Below, piece after piece: positions 11,541-23,347 of a DNA stretch of 64,000 nt (its first letter is position 1; each line of letters starts with the position of its first letter). The DNA comes from Eupeodes corollae (Eukaryota > Arthropoda > Insecta > Diptera > Syrphidae): assembly GCF_945859685.1 (NCBI RefSeq), contig NC_079148.1, positions 122,779,621-122,843,620 of the forward strand. The letters run 5' to 3'. A program made the position numbers and the translations under genes. The notes under the pieces were generated by a model, which was not told the origin of the DNA, did no database searches, and saw only the letters and a program-made list of their open reading frames with translations.

Positions 11541-11657
11541 AAAGATAATGTATTGACCAATGAATATATACTTATGTGTATAGGAAAAATTAGGTTTTCC
11601 TTCAGCTTTTTTGGTCACTTTGATGGTGGCAATGAAACAAGGTTGTTACATTAACTT

Positions 11658-11699
11658 TTCCCGACGTTTCGGCAGGGGTTGCTGCCTTCCTCAGGGGAA
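11658..11699 (-). ncRNA. Hammerhead-like ribozyme core of the Penelope-like element
   Basis: In the minus-strand sense, TTCCC precedes CTGAGGA (the conserved CUGANGA). Stem II follows as GGCAG/CTGCC around the loop CAACCC, then GAAAC and GTC, then GGGAA, which pairs with TTCCC as stem I. Stem III would be at most one base pair, as described for the minimal hammerheads of Penelope-like elements. One extra adenine sits between CTGAGGA and stem II, so self-cleavage is uncertain. Confidence 0.7.
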
Positions 11700-11867
11700 C
11701 TTTATTAAACATGAAATATAAAACACATAGTACAATATTGTGGACAACAAGAATAAGAAAAAACTTACAATTTAACAATTAAATTTTAAAACAATGTAAA
11801 AAAAAAAAAAAAACACTTCTAATTAAGAAGTTCAGTCTATAACTACAAAAAAACAAAGAAAAAACTC

Positions 11868-12119
11868 TTATGAGGAAACAAGTGAGCAATATACAGATGA
11901 TATACTCTGTGTGTCTTGCTTGCGATTCATATTGTTTTTGTTGTTCAGGATATGGAGCGTTTCGAGTGTATATCGCTTGGAAGTATGTTTTTCCGTTTGA
12001 AGATCTTTAACACAATCGAAATCCGGAGAATGACCTTTGTCTATTGAATGGGCCGCCAATGCGGTTTTAGCCAGGTTATTGTTTATTCTCCGGATTTCGA
12101 TTCTGTTAAAGTTCTTCAA
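11868..12119 (-). pseudogene. C-terminus of Penelope-like GIY-YIG endonuclease
   Basis: An 83-codon reading frame with the pattern LAKTALAAHSIDKGHSPDFD followed by KRYTLETLHILNN and NRKQDTQSISSVY. TALAxHxxxxGHxxDF and the later Glu/leucine-rich block are characteristic of the end of the GIY-YIG domain of Penelope-like proteins. The N-terminal GIY-YIG signature and the RT are absent because the copy is truncated. The ORF ends properly with a stop. Confidence 0.7.
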
Positions 12120-12125
12120 ATTTAG

Positions 12126-15100
12126 GCGCTACTTATTTGTTTCTGAAATGTGTTTAAATTGTTGTTATAAAAACACACGCTGATTTCTTTTGAAATTTTC
12201 TTCAAAAGCAATAGATTCAAATTTAAGGAACCTCTAAATGTCGAGAAATACAATAATCGCTAGTTATTAACCAAGATAATTTCATATAATTTACAAATAA
12301 TCATTAACAATTTAAGTTTAGTGACATTGATAAACAGAATCCAAAGATTAACATCGAAAATTACAAACACCAAGGACTTGCAAGGACGAGTAGCTTTACT
12401 ATTTCTACCTTTAGAACTAACTACCACCCATTCATTTATCTAAGTTTGCAAGTCTCTACGGTGAATGGTGGCTATGGGTTGTGAGAAGATAAACAAATTT
12501 AAACACCTTAATGTATGCATGTAGATTTAATGAGCCCGCATATTCCTGAAGTCAAAATTCACATCCCTCCGTTACCTAACCCCGTTTCATTCCTAATATT
12601 ATGACAACGACAACGATAGATGATTATGTGCTAAATTTCAAAAATAAAAATGAAGGCGTGTGAAAGCAAAAGTAAAAGGCACTCCATTTCTCGGTTTTTG
12701 TTTCTATTCTTTTCTTTTCGTTTTGCTTTTTTAAATAATATTACCATGTTTCGTCCTCAAAGTTATATGTTTTTCATTCCTATTTTGCTGATGGTGACAA
12801 TTCGAGAAAACGTTGGTTAAGGACAAAAAAAAGTCGAACAAACTTTTTTGGGCGATGAATTGTGAATGAATATATAAATGTTAAGCTTGAAAAAAGTCAA
12901 AAACAAAATAAACAAAAAAAAAAAAAAACACTGGAAATGTGGTTTAAGGTGTTTTTATTTTTGTATTTTTGTATTTTTGTTTAATGCTTTAAGATGGAAA
13001 TTTTCCATTTATGTATATGTGAGGAAATTGTTTATTTTTCATCCCTAAAGAGAACAACAAATAAAAAAAAAGATTAAAGTATTTTTTGTTTTTATTTTAA
13101 TTTCTTATTTTGTGATGAATACAAATGTGAATGACTGCTTTGAGTAAAAACAAATGACTTTTATTAAAAATTTAATTTTAAATCCATAATAAATATTGTT
13201 GCCATCGCTCTTCTATTAAAGTGGGTACCATGTGAGAGCTCAACCAACACTAAGATGACAGGGCAGAAAAAACGGATGTACGACGTACGTACATATATAC
13301 AACTTGTTGTTTTTGTTTAAACACTCCACAATTACCTACATACTATGTATTTATGAGGGTATATGCATAGGTATAGTATATGAGTGTGGGTATATAAATT
13401 CAAAAACCATTTCCGCTTGAATTTATCTCTGGGGAATTAATGAGCGAAGTGTTTTTCGAAAATGGGTTTTCATTCTTTATAGGAAAGAAGTGAGCGGGAG
13501 TAATTGGCTTTTTTCTGTTATACCACCAACTACGTCGACAACGACGAAGTTTGCCGTTCATCGTCGCTTGTCATGATATAAACTGTACCCTGTACATACT
13601 CGTATATGATGGTGTGGTAAAAGGAAATGAAAACCAGGAACAGAAACGTAGCAGTATGGGAGTTCCTTATTTTTATTTATTGCATTTTGGAATTAGCATG
13701 GAGATTAATGGTTTGAATTCATTGAGGTATTCTGAGTTGTACCTACATCCAGGGTTTTGTTTAATTGAACAGCAGAGTGGAAATTATTTCAAAATACCTG
13801 AGCTGCCACACACATTTAAATTAAATGGAAAAATTACTTAAAAATGTTTCACATAAACATAGATTCATACAATATACATACATTTGTAATGAAGGGACAT
13901 GAATTCCTTTGTAATTTTGATAATCCTGAAATTCAAGGCTTATGAAATTCAAATAATCTTTATACGCTTAAAGAGATGCAATATTTCTTTAATAAAATCT
14001 GATTGATGAAAATATTCATAAGAATATAATTGATATTCGCAAAACAAGTATGAATGTGTAGGTTTTTAACAACAAAAACAACAACCTCAAAATGAGCAAT
14101 TATTTAATTATTTAAACTCATTAATAATGCCAAAGATTTTAACTCTCAATAAAGCTGCTTTATTCCAATTACAGCATATTTTCGAAAATTTAACGAACCA
14201 GCCTTAAGTATTTTTATCGCCAACATCAAAAAGCTTTCTTCCTAATTTCACATTAAAATTCCTCAATATTTTAAGGCCACTTTGGTCCATTGCCCCCATT
14301 ATAGCCAACCCGAATAATATCGCCAAAAATATTTAAACGCCAGATACTCTATCACACCAACAACACAATCAACCAACGAGAACCAAAACCAACCGATTCG
14401 AAGACTCTTATAATCCTCTTAAAAAAGTTTTCAATTTAAATTACCAATATCAAGTGGATATAACGTGGATTGTGAATTAAATTCCTTGAAAGCCAATAAA
14501 TATTCAGCAGATTTGTTTTCGTAAGCAATTATAATTTTACACAGAATCAAAAGTCAGACAAACAGAGTTCAGACAGACAGACAAACAAACAGATAGACAT
14601 CAGAGAGAAAAGGGGACACAGCTACAGCTCACACAGAGAGCATATCCGTTTCCGTTTCCGTTTGCAGACATAATCAGTATAAATTCTCGTATAATTGAGG
14701 TTGTATTGGCTTATTTTTGGAATTTTTATAGATGTATGGACAGGATGTAGGTTCGAGGGCTATAATAATGCGTAATGGGTGCATGTGCAGGTTATCAATT
14801 GCGCTAATTAAATTTTCTGATTACAACGAGCAATATAATCGCACAAGTCATAAACGCAAGCTATTAATTAAGACTATATATATACTACTGCATATATATG
14901 TAGTATACGCCTTTTGCTTGCTTAATCATTTGCTCACTAGATGGCGCTATGTGTCGTTCTTTGTAGAGATATTTCTGTATGTGTCCAGGAAATCCATTAT
15001 CCTTGTTTTTCGTATTATATTTCTGGTCGTTTTGTATTGCGAGCTTGAATATAACCGCAGTGTTATTGCATCGATAGCAATGACAGAAACAATAACGGAA

Positions 15101-16164
15101 ACAACACCCAACGGTAAACAATTAAACTCAAATTGGCAATTAGTAAAGTGTGTGAGTGTGTGGATGTGGATGATGATGATGCTGCGTTTCTGTTGGCTGA
15201 AATTCTCTCCATCTGCATACTTGATATAACTTCCGATTGTCTGATTATCAGTGCTGTCGATATAATCAGACGAACCGGCATTAGATATTTTTATTAATTT
15301 TAAAGCCATAGTATTAGTTTTTAAACATCTTTCTAAGTGGTTATTTATAATTTTAAGAGTGTTGGTTTTAAACATTTTTCTGAGAATACAACATTTTTAT
15401 TAGTTGAAAGGAATTTGAACCAAATTAAAAAAGAATTTACTAGTTAATAGTATTTAATAACTCTTTCGACAGCCCTGCAACTGGTTAGAATAGAGAGATA
15501 CACGGTGATGCTGTGCAATACGCGTTTTAGTTTAAAATGAATTTAAATCAAATGCAATTCATTGCAATCTATACTGTAGGTATACATGTACATATGTATA
15601 GGAACATTGTACAATTGTTCAGATTATCTCATATGTATGTTAGTCTTATATAGTATAGGAATGCGATATTAGATTTGGATGAGAATTGCGTATAAGGAAG
15701 TTCTTCAGAATCCAATCAACCATTCTGGGAAGACCATTATTTGTAGCATTGGATGCAATGCATCCGGAAATCTCATTCGCAAAACCTCAGCAAATTATTT
15801 ATTATAATTATCTATGCACCTTCACCTCTGTTATATATCGTCTTCTTTATATCTGATACATAATTGCTATAATGATTATAGAATAATAGGTCTTTTACTC
15901 AACGTGTACCTATACCACTATTGAAAGTTTACGTATTGAAAGTTTTTGGAGAAAATTTAATAGAAATGTGAAATTTAAATTGATTCGGAAAAAATCACGA
16001 ATATAAATTTGTTAGTACGCAAATATTTATGTTTTTTTTGGAAAATTAAAAATGCCTTGAAAATTTTCATCTTCGTTTTATAAAACATTTTGAGATACTG
16101 AAAAGTGTACATAAGTGTTTTGTATTTGCATAATAATCTATAAATCGGTAAAAATACTAATACT
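12126..16164. other. Interval without a recognised gene
   Basis: About 4 kb of AT-rich, mostly unique-looking DNA. It has a CAGA-rich run (about 14565-14600) and a TTTCCG repeat (14646-14664). The longest open stretch (14732-15229, 165 codons) is hydrophobic and biased, and has no recognisable domain. A 96-codon stretch at 13551-13841 is also unrecognised. I treat both as chance or unknown. Confidence 0.5.
14732..15229 (+). other. 165-codon open stretch of unknown status
   Basis: Not recognised. The middle (about residues 45-105) is hydrophobic and could form membrane segments (KTIYILLHIYVVYAFCLLNH and a later IILVFRIIFLVVLYC block). The tail is Trp/Met rich from a TGGATGTGGATGATGATGATG repeat, which argues for simple-sequence DNA rather than selection. 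Antisense and alternate frames over the same stretch are also open. The probability that this is a real gene is low. Confidence 0.15.
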
Positions 16165-16569
16165 TAGATATAAAAATGAATCGCAAAATGTGTTGGTTAC
16201 CGCATAACTCAACAACGCCTGGACCAATTTGGCCAATTCTTTTTTAAAAAAGTTTGTTGAAGTTCAAGGATAGTTTTTGCGGTGAGAATAATTCCAATAA
16301 TTTCCGGAAAAACAGCCCTTTTCTTTTTCAAATACAAATTTTGTCTAACTAAAACGTTGTTGGAATAAAGAATTTTACTTTAAGTCATATCAAATTAAAA
16401 AAAAGAAAAAAAAAGAAGAACAAAGTTTTGATGTCGATTTGCTGTAGTAATTTAATAATTTATGAACTGATAAACGGCTGAAACAAATCCACATATCGTG
16501 TTTTGTGCAGAGTGTTAGTGTTAGTGTTTTTTAAGTTAGTGTTTAGTGACAAAGTAATTTATATTTGTT

Positions 16570-17063
16570 ATGCCTCCTATAAGACGAAGCAATTTTGGTA
16601 GAAGAACCCGAATTGCTACAAAACAAGCTAATTTTCGATCTAATCGTACTGCACAAGAACGTGAAGACCAAATCGAACCTGAAGGAATTCGGGTATCACA
16701 AAAGCGTGAAGCGCGAGCGCGACATTAAACTAATGATCGCTCAAGTTTGAATCGATCTGCTTTCAGTTACAATGTGTCAATTGACTACAGTAACTACCAT
16801 TGTTTTGTTATTGGTTCTATGAACTCGCTTTGCTCTCACTGAAAGGCATTGAAATACATAAACGAAGCTAATAGATTGTGTTGCGCAAATAGTAAAGTCA
16901 AATTGATACCATTGGATCCACAACCAGAGCCTCATTGGTTTCAGGAAAAGGAACAGATTCCATACATTTTTTGACACATATCTAACACTATAACAATCTC
17001 TTTCAAATGACTTTATTTGGGGCAACAAATGTAGTTCGGGAAAATTTCATGCCAACTTTTAAG
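16570..17063 (+). pseudogene. Helitron protein N-terminal region
   Basis: It begins MPPIRRSNFGRRTR, the characteristic start of insect Helitron proteins, followed by a short Arg/Gln/Glu-rich region interrupted by a stop after REARARH. It continues in fragments: NDRSS near 16732, then ALKYINEANRLCCANSKVKL, PLDPQPEPHWF and SFKMTLFGATNVVRENFMPTF. These correspond to the Zn-finger-like Cys region and helitron_like_N start. The homology stops abruptly at 17063, where the LINE tail begins. Confidence 0.8.
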
Positions 17064-17229
17064 GTGTGTATTATAGGTAAGGTTATAGTGGCTGTCCAAG
17101 ATGGAAACGGACACACTTAGACCAGTTTAATGGCCCATTGTGATACCACATGAATCTTGAGGCTTCCTCCTAAGCTCAATGGAACCAGCTTGAGTCCCTT
17201 ACAAAACGTGAGAGGCGGATTATACCGAT

Positions 17230-18565
17230 ATGATTTAGATCGTTTGGATCGTTAAAGAAAAATTCTCCTAGGTAATTCTTGCGTCTTCGAGCTAGAGCAG
17301 GGCATGTGCAGAGAAAATGAAGATGAAGAACCGTTTCTTCCTCTTCCTCGTCCATACAGCTTCTGCAAAAGTCATTTGAGAATACGCCTAGTCTCGTGGC
17401 GTGCTTTCCTATTAGACAGTGTTAGGTTATGACACCTATTATCGAGCTTATATGCGAACTGCTTAGAGAGAGCAAGCACCTTGAACGTTTTAAATCCAGT
17501 GTTGGCCAGATGTTTTTTGTGACTTGAGACGTGGTGATGTTGTTCCACCTGGTGCCTGCCCTCCTCACAACGTCTTGCATTAGCAGTAGTTTACAAGTAG
17601 CGATTGGTATGCCAGTACTTGCCAAACGTGGTAGAATGGGCTGTGCTGTACCGTTCCTGGCGAGTTCATCTGCCTTACAGTTACCTGGAATGTCTCTATG
17701 GCCCGGCACCTAGCAAAGGTGAATATTAAACTGTTGGGCCATCTCCATTAGAGATGATCGTCAGTTATGGACTGTTATAGAGCTTGTAGAGACAGCGTCC
17801 AGAGATTTGATAGCGGTCTGGCTATCAGAGAAAATACGGATATCAGATGTTGATATCACGTTTTTTTTAGCCAAGACAAGACTTCTTTTATCGCCAAAAG
17901 TTCCGCCTGGAACGCGCTACAATGATTGGGAAGGCGGAATGAGAGACTTAATTTCAGTCGTTCAGAGTACACCCCTTCACCAACCTCTTCTTTTGTTTTT
18001 GACCCATCTGTGTAAAAATGCATTGACTCATCCTCCTTTCCTCCCAAAAAGATCTGGGAGGTATAGAAATCTGGAAGTTTCTGTCCCATTGTAGTTGGGG
18101 GATGGTGTAGTCTGTGTGCTTTGGAATTGATTCTAAATACCTTAGAATTACGGAGTGGCCTATGTTGTTGTAAGTCCACTGCGACAAGGCATTGAGGCGA
18201 ATAGCAAAGCTTGCAGCTATTTGTTTGCTAAATATGTCAAGAGGTGTAAGGTAGAGCAAGGTATCCAGTGCCGCAGACGGGGTCGTGCGAAGCGATCCGC
18301 TTATACATAGGCAAGCTGAACGTTGGACTTTATTTAGCTTATCCCTGTTTATACCTTTTTCTAAAACAGTCCACCATACTGCCACACCGTAGGTTAAAAT
18401 CGGTCTGATTAACGATGTGTATAGCCAATGCGTGATTCTGGGTTGTAAGTCCCATTTATTACCAATAGCTTTTTTGCAAGAAAAGAGAGCTACAGTAGCT
18501 TTTTTGGCTCTTTACTGTACGTTGCGTTTTCAATTTAGTTTTTGTCTAAGATAAGACCCAGGTAT
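17230..18565 (-). pseudogene. Thumb and RNase H region of the LOA/I-like LINE
   Basis: Read from 18565 downward: a connection block with YGVAVWWTVLEKG, VQRSACLCISGSLRTTPSAA and LTPLDIFSKQIAASFAIRLN, then RNase H starting HFYTDGSKTKEEVG (first Asp). AFQAELLAIKEVLSWL (Glu) follows, then IRIFSDSQTAIKSLDA (Asp), VPGHRDIPGNCKADELARNG (the final His/Asp block), and the end CRSCMDEEEE with a Cys/His-like tail. Several stops and two frame changes interrupt it (for example within the region 17713-17860). RNase H degrades the RNA strand after reverse transcription. Confidence 0.8.
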
Positions 18566-18568
18566 TTA

Positions 18569-18902
18569 TGGCTGAATCACAAACACGCTTCAGCTTTGGC
18601 TTCGTCTGCGTTGCGGTAGGCCTGCTTTGAGGATGCTTTGAATGACATTTCTATTATTTCATCCCTCCAAAGAGCAAATATTTTGTTTGTTGACATTTTT
18701 TTACAGCTGTTGAGCTGTCAGACAAAGCAAATGTTCAGATAATTGAACTAGAGCTATGGAATCACATTACGTTCTTTTCCTTACGATTGTCAAACGAAAC
18801 GTGAGGTCGAAGCTTCATTGTGATAGCATGCATTGAATTCCTATGGTTGAACTCGTAAACTTCAGGCGAAGTCGAAGCTGAAGCGTGTATGTGTTTCAGC
18901 CA
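18569..18902. mobile_element. MITE (PIF/Harbinger-like) inside the LINE
   Basis: A 334-bp insert with terminal inverted repeats of about 40 bp. The left end reads TGGCTGAATCACAAACACGC, and the right end, reverse-complemented, reads TGGCTGAAACACATACACGC. It is flanked by TTA on both sides (18566-18568 and 18903-18905). Removing it with one TTA restores the LINE reading frame from SDEA to KYLGLIL, so the boundaries are precise. A 3-bp TTA duplication suggests PIF/Harbinger. There is no coding capacity. Confidence 0.85.
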
Positions 18903-19485
18903 TTAGCCTCGTCTGAGAATTTAAATTGGATTCCTTTAATATAGGGAGGGTTGAAAAATGGAGTTTTGTATCTCCTCGAAAATAAGAATAGATCGGTTTT
19001 GTGTGGGTTAACACCCAGTCCAAAATAATCAGCCCAAAGTATTAGTCTGTCCAAGGCATTTTGTAAAAGTTCTTTTAGGATGTTAAGATGCTTTTCTGAA
19101 ACTGCCACATAGGCTATCACTCTGACACCCTCCGCATCTAGACTAGTTAGGATTTCATTCACCACTAGGTTCCAGAGGAGAGGGGATAGAACACCACCTT
19201 GCGGTGTCCCTGTACTTACGAATCGTCTACCAGAAGAGTTGTCCAGTTTTAAGTTAATCATTCTGCTAGTAAGCATTAGATGAATTAACTCCCGAAGCGA
19301 ACTCTCTACATTTAGAGATGTTAGTGCAGATGTGATTGCATATGTGTCCACATTTTTAAAGGTACCTTTGATGTCAAGAAAAGCAACCATTGTGAACTCT
19401 TTATGATGGTGGGAGTATTCGATGGTGCGTACTAAAGTGTGTTACGCTGTTTCCACCGATTAACCTTGTATTATAGCAGTTATTC
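18903..19485 (-). pseudogene. RT palm of the LOA/I-like LINE, catalytic box lost
   Basis: It encodes SVETA near the 5' truncation, then MVAFLDIKGTFKNVDTYAIT (motif A, first Asp), then STGTPQGGVLSPLLWNLVV (motif B). Next comes GVRVIAYVAVSEKHLNILKE, where a YADD box is expected. The two catalytic Asp codons are deleted, so the enzyme cannot work. FGLGVNPHKTDLFLFSRRY follows. The reading frame is otherwise open for 164 codons. Confidence 0.85.
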
Positions 19486-19499
19486 ATAATTATACTAGG

Positions 19500-20755
19500 A
19501 ATCAAAATTTTCTATTACCAAAGTTAAGATGTTTATTGGTAGATATTAGTTACAATTAAATTGATGTCAATTGGCTTGATAATGTTGAACAAACTATTAA
19601 TTCAATAGGCCTGACCGCGTCCAATCTTCGAATGCCTGATGCAACCAAGAGTGGGATCAAGAAAAACTGTATAATCTCAAAACTTTGAAAGAATAAATTC
19701 AAACAGATCCACTTTGGAATGAACAACAGAAGTATGTATTCGATACTCTTATCAAAGTAAATACTTAGATGCACCTGGTGGTACAGGAAAAACTTTTTTT
19801 ATTTCCTTAATATTAGCAACAATTCGCTCACAATATAAAATTGCACTTGATCTCGCTTCGTCGGGAATGGCAGGAACTTTCCTTGAAGGTGGTTGAACAG
19901 CCCATTCAGCACTGAAATTGGCATTGAATATGCAAAGCACAGAAAATCTAACCTGCAACATTTCGAATGCAAATGGCAAAGGTTTTGCAGCAATGTTAAT
20001 TGATTGTTTGGGATGAAGTTACGATGGCACATACAAAATCTTTGGAGGCTTTAGACAGAATCTTAAAAGATCTACGAAGCAATAATATCATATTTGGTGG
20101 AATTATTTTATTAGCAGGAGATTTTTGTCAAACATTGCCAGTGATTCCACGATCAACGCCTGCTGGTGAAATCAATGCATGTCTAAAGTCCTACAATTTG
20201 TGGACACATGTCAAAGTGCTTCATTTAAACAAGAATATGCGTGTCGAGTTGCAAATTGATGTACATAAGTGAATAGAATTTTTAAATTCAACAACAAATT
20301 ACAGGCGAACCGAGGATATATAAGTCAGTTGATTCTGCTACTAACCAAGAAGATGTACTCAATTATCCAACAGGATTGCCACCTCACAATCTTCAATTAA
20401 AAGTTGGATCAATAGCTAGAGTGTTGCGAAATATCAACCAACCGCGACCAGATTTTCAACGGTCCACGGTCAGAGATAAAAAAACTACTAAACAACGTGA
20501 TAGAAGCAACTATACTCAATGGAAATTATAAAGGAGAAGATGTTCTCCAATGATTCAGAATGATGTGCCATTTGAGCTTAAACGACTACAATTTCCAGTG
20601 CGGCTTGCTATTGCTAGTACCATAAACAAGTCCCAGGGGGACAATCATTAAGCGTTTGTGGTATTAATCTAGAAAACCCATGTTTCTCACATGGTCAATT
20701 GTATGTTGCCTGGCCCTGTGTTGGAAAACCATTTGAGTTGTTTGTCTAAACATCG
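19500..20755 (+). pseudogene. Helitron PIF1-type helicase, broken
   Basis: The C-terminal helicase that unwinds DNA during rolling-circle transposition. Fragments in order: GLTASNLRMPDATKS, DPLWNEQQKYVFDTL, then LDAPGGTGKTFFISL (Walker A, 19765-19809) and LASSGMAGTFLEGG. Next are IVWDEVTMAHTKSLEALDR (Walker B DE, about 20000) and LLAGDFCQTLPVIPRSTPA, then YPTGLPPHNLQLKVGS and VIEATILNGNYKGEDVL. The end is PFELKRLQFPVRLAIASTIN followed by KSQG and CFSHGQLYVA. Multiple stops and frameshifts separate these pieces. The longest uninterrupted part is 20000-20272. Confidence 0.85.
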
Positions 20756-20917
20756 TATATCACAAAGCACTACAATGATAATAAAACTGATTTCTGTCAA
20801 TAATTATTAGGTATTAAAAATAAAGCAACAACGCCCTAATACTAGGGTAACGGTTCTGTTCAGGAGAATGTTAAGCCAATACGTAGGGACAAAAACTGCC
20901 ACATAACAAATCTTTAT

Positions 20918-20946
20918 GACAGGACGAAGTCTGTCGTATCCGCTAG
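20918..20946 (+). other. Helitron 3' terminus (hairpin and CTAG)
   Basis: GACAGGACGAAGTCTGTC can fold into a 7-bp stem with one bulged G and a GAA loop. Seven bases later comes CTAG followed by T, the standard Helitron CTRR end inserted before T. Confidence 0.8.
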
Positions 20947-21552
20947 TTTTCTAATAAAAATTTGATTTTTTGAGTCAATCTGAGAAATTCAAAGGGTTTG
21001 ACAAAGAATTTTGGTCTATTTTTGGGAAATTTTTAAAACGAAAGGCGGTAGATGTTGGTAAATGTTCTTTCCAAATAGAACGTCGCTTTAGATTTGGCAA
21101 ACCAAGATATGTCTAAAAGAAAAGTAAAAACATTTTGCAAATGCTTTGAATAGAGACGATGTTGGTACTCCTTCGAGTCATATTTTTACCGTGTTTATCA
21201 TGGCTTCAGGCAAACAGACCCAAGTGTCTTTGTTTTACTATCTTTAAATTTTCTTTTGATAAAGCTTTGAATACATTGTAAATCAATTGACTTTCTTTTC
21301 TCTGGCTCTCAAAATTCTTTCAAATTCACTCTATACTTTTCACTTTTCACACAGATCAAAAGTTGGTCTTTAAAATTAATTATTTTACAGAATAGAAACA
21401 ATCTGATGCCGTGAAGCTTTAGATCATCCAAAATCTATTGGGGTATATCAGTAATTTCTAAAGAAAGCAAATTTCGTGAAACCGCTAATTTTTGATTAAA
21501 TTGCTTGATGAAGCTGCTTTCATGAATTAAGGGATGCGAATGCGATATCTAC
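20947..21552. other. Interval without a recognised gene
   Basis: AT-rich spacer between the Helitron end and HT element 2. I see no coding or structural signal. Confidence 0.5.
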
Positions 21553-22750
21553 AAAAAGAGGATGTATTGCCACCCACACCCGGATGTCCATTTGTCTAGC
21601 TTAAAAGTTTGTAGGTTTCCGTTTTTTATTAAAAAAGTTGCCAGTTGAATTATTCTTAATAAATTAAAATTTACCAACAAAATTTTGCATTTAATGAAAA
21701 AGTTTAATTTGGAAATCAATTTTTGTTAATGAGATTTTGTGTCAAAAACCTATTTTTAACAATTTTAGTAGCTTTTCTCAAAACTTTTTATTTATTTAAT
21801 AAAAAAATAGAAATTGGATACAAAAAATTAATTTGAAGTCAATATCTTCTATTGTTCACGACATTTCGAGAACCGAACATCAATTTTTACAGAATTTGCG
21901 TACTATTTTTTTGTAAATTTATATTTTTTTTATGAAAAAACATTTACTGAATGTCAAACAAATTTTTCTGTAAGATAAAATAAGGTTGATGCCAATATTT
22001 TTAATTTTTGAAAAGATATTTGAGTGGAAAGTAAATTTTGACCAAGTTTAAGTATTGTTGTTTTTTTTTTTTGTAAAATATCTGTCAATTCGATTTTTCT
22101 CACAATTTTTCCGAATGTTCAAAACAGTATTTCTTGTAAGTTAAAATTAGCTGGATGCCATGATCTTAAAGTAATGAAAAGATATTCGAGTTGAAAATCA
22201 ATTTTTACCAACTTTTATTAATATGTGTGTTTAATTTATTATTTTTTTGTAAAAAAATTTGTCTGAATATTGAAAACAATTTTTTCATAAGTAAAAATTA
22301 GTTAGAAGCCAAAATCTTAAATTTTTGAAAAGATATTTGAGTCGAAAAATAATTTTTACGAAATTTTATTCATTTTTTTAGGTTTTTACTTTTTTAAAAA
22401 ACAATTGTCAAGAGATTTTTCTTAAAATTTTACCGAATTTTGAAAACAGCATTTCTTATAAGATAAAAACGTTATTCTTTGTTGCACCAAACTATTTTGG
22501 AGGTTGAATCATCTTTTGTTCGTAAAAAATTCGAGGAAACAATTATTTTTGTTCAGTTTTTTATTTTTGATTTATAAAAAAATCGTAAATATATATTTTT
22601 TTCCCAAAGTATGCTTGTTTTGTATCAAAAACAAATTTCTAAAAATCTGTTATTTTTACTCTATGGACCTTGCAACGTCGGGAAATTCAAAAATTTTCAA
22701 TTGGACAATTCGGACCGATTACAATATTTTCCTCTGGGATGTGAAAAATT
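21553..22750 (-). mobile_element. HT element 2, reverse, internally deleted
   Basis: It starts with AAAAAGAGGATGTATTGCC (tail signature) and runs through four or more imperfect internal units (AAAAGATATTTGAGTCGAAAA and related blocks near 22000-22400). It then jumps from the TGCTTGTTTTGTATC region directly to AAAATCTGTTATTTTTACTC. The middle part with the microsatellite and the ACCACCCACGCAATTTTC block is therefore deleted. The head palindrome is decayed (CCTCTGGGATG). Confidence 0.7.
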
Positions 22751-23347
22751 ATTTTCACTACTTTTTTTGAAAAAGGGGGTTAGGCGCGAATCATACTACA
22801 AACATCTATTTGGATGTCACAATATTCGAAACTTTTATTTTTTATTAGTATTTTTAGCAATGACATAAATTTGAAGACACAAACTTTGTTTTCCTTTCCA
22901 AATTTAAGTAGAATTATAATTTAAAAAAAAAACAATAGATCTTATTCTTTTAGAAATTTCAGGACATGTTTAAAATTTAATTCCTTATCAGCATTAAATT
23001 ATTCTGAAGTCATGTCTGTGCATTTCTTTGATATTTTTTCTAAAACTAAATGTTTATGAAGTTTAATACTCTACTCGTTCTTGAGTTATGTGCCTTTAAT
23101 TGGAATCAATATGCGAATTGTGTATGAAACTAAAATTCATAAAATAGTACGTATACACCAGAGTGTACCATCATTGTATTTATATTTTTCAGCGACTTGT
23201 TTTGCTTTTTAACTCATAAAAGGATTGATTTAAGTATGAGACAAGAGTTGTGTAAATTGTTTTCAAATACCTAAAGTTATCGATCGAAACTTTTGTTTTT
23301 AAGGTAAATGGTAGAAATTTTAAATTATACTATATCTCAAAGTAAGA

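Larger units (their letters stand above)
11600..12125 (-). mobile_element. Penelope-like element, 3' fragment
   Basis: A minus-strand fragment with the end of a GIY-YIG endonuclease reading frame (11868-12119), then non-coding sequence, then a hammerhead-like ribozyme core (11658-11699). This order, C-terminal endonuclease then terminal repeat with ribozyme, is characteristic of Penelope-like elements. The fragment is truncated at about 12125 and lacks the RT. The outer boundary near 11600 is approximate. Confidence 0.75.
17064..19485 (-). mobile_element. RNase H-bearing LINE (LOA/I-like) inserted in the Helitron
   Basis: A 5'-truncated minus-strand LINE with RT, thumb and RNase H. The tail at the left edge is a degraded GGTAAGGTTA run. 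A second copy, ending in a cleaner TTAGGTTAGGTTAGG run (plus-strand reading), lies at 59412-59990 and shares GGCCCATTGTGATACCACAT. The 5' limit is where AIIQG-SVETA homology ends (about 19485). A MITE splits it at 18569-18902. The presence of RNase H after RT suggests the LOA or I group. Confidence 0.8.
16165..20946 (+). mobile_element. Helitron remnant with nested LINE
   Basis: A rolling-circle transposon remnant. The 5' end resembles insect Helitron starts (TAGATATAAAAATGAATCGC, then GGTTACCGCATAACTC). The protein N-terminus is at 16570-17063, the PIF1 helicase at 19500-20755, and the 3' end has a hairpin followed by CTAG then T (20918-20946). The replication-initiator (HUH) part is missing. 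Its place is occupied by an RNase H-LINE at 17064-19485, so either the insertion or an earlier deletion removed it. The element is dead: frameshifts and stops run throughout the helicase. Confidence 0.85.

Noticed and set aside
14935..14955. AGATGGCGCTAT and, at 41010, AGATGGCGCCAT, resembling the SINE end (GATGGCGCC).
   Set aside because: The match is about ten bases and no SINE body adjoins either site.
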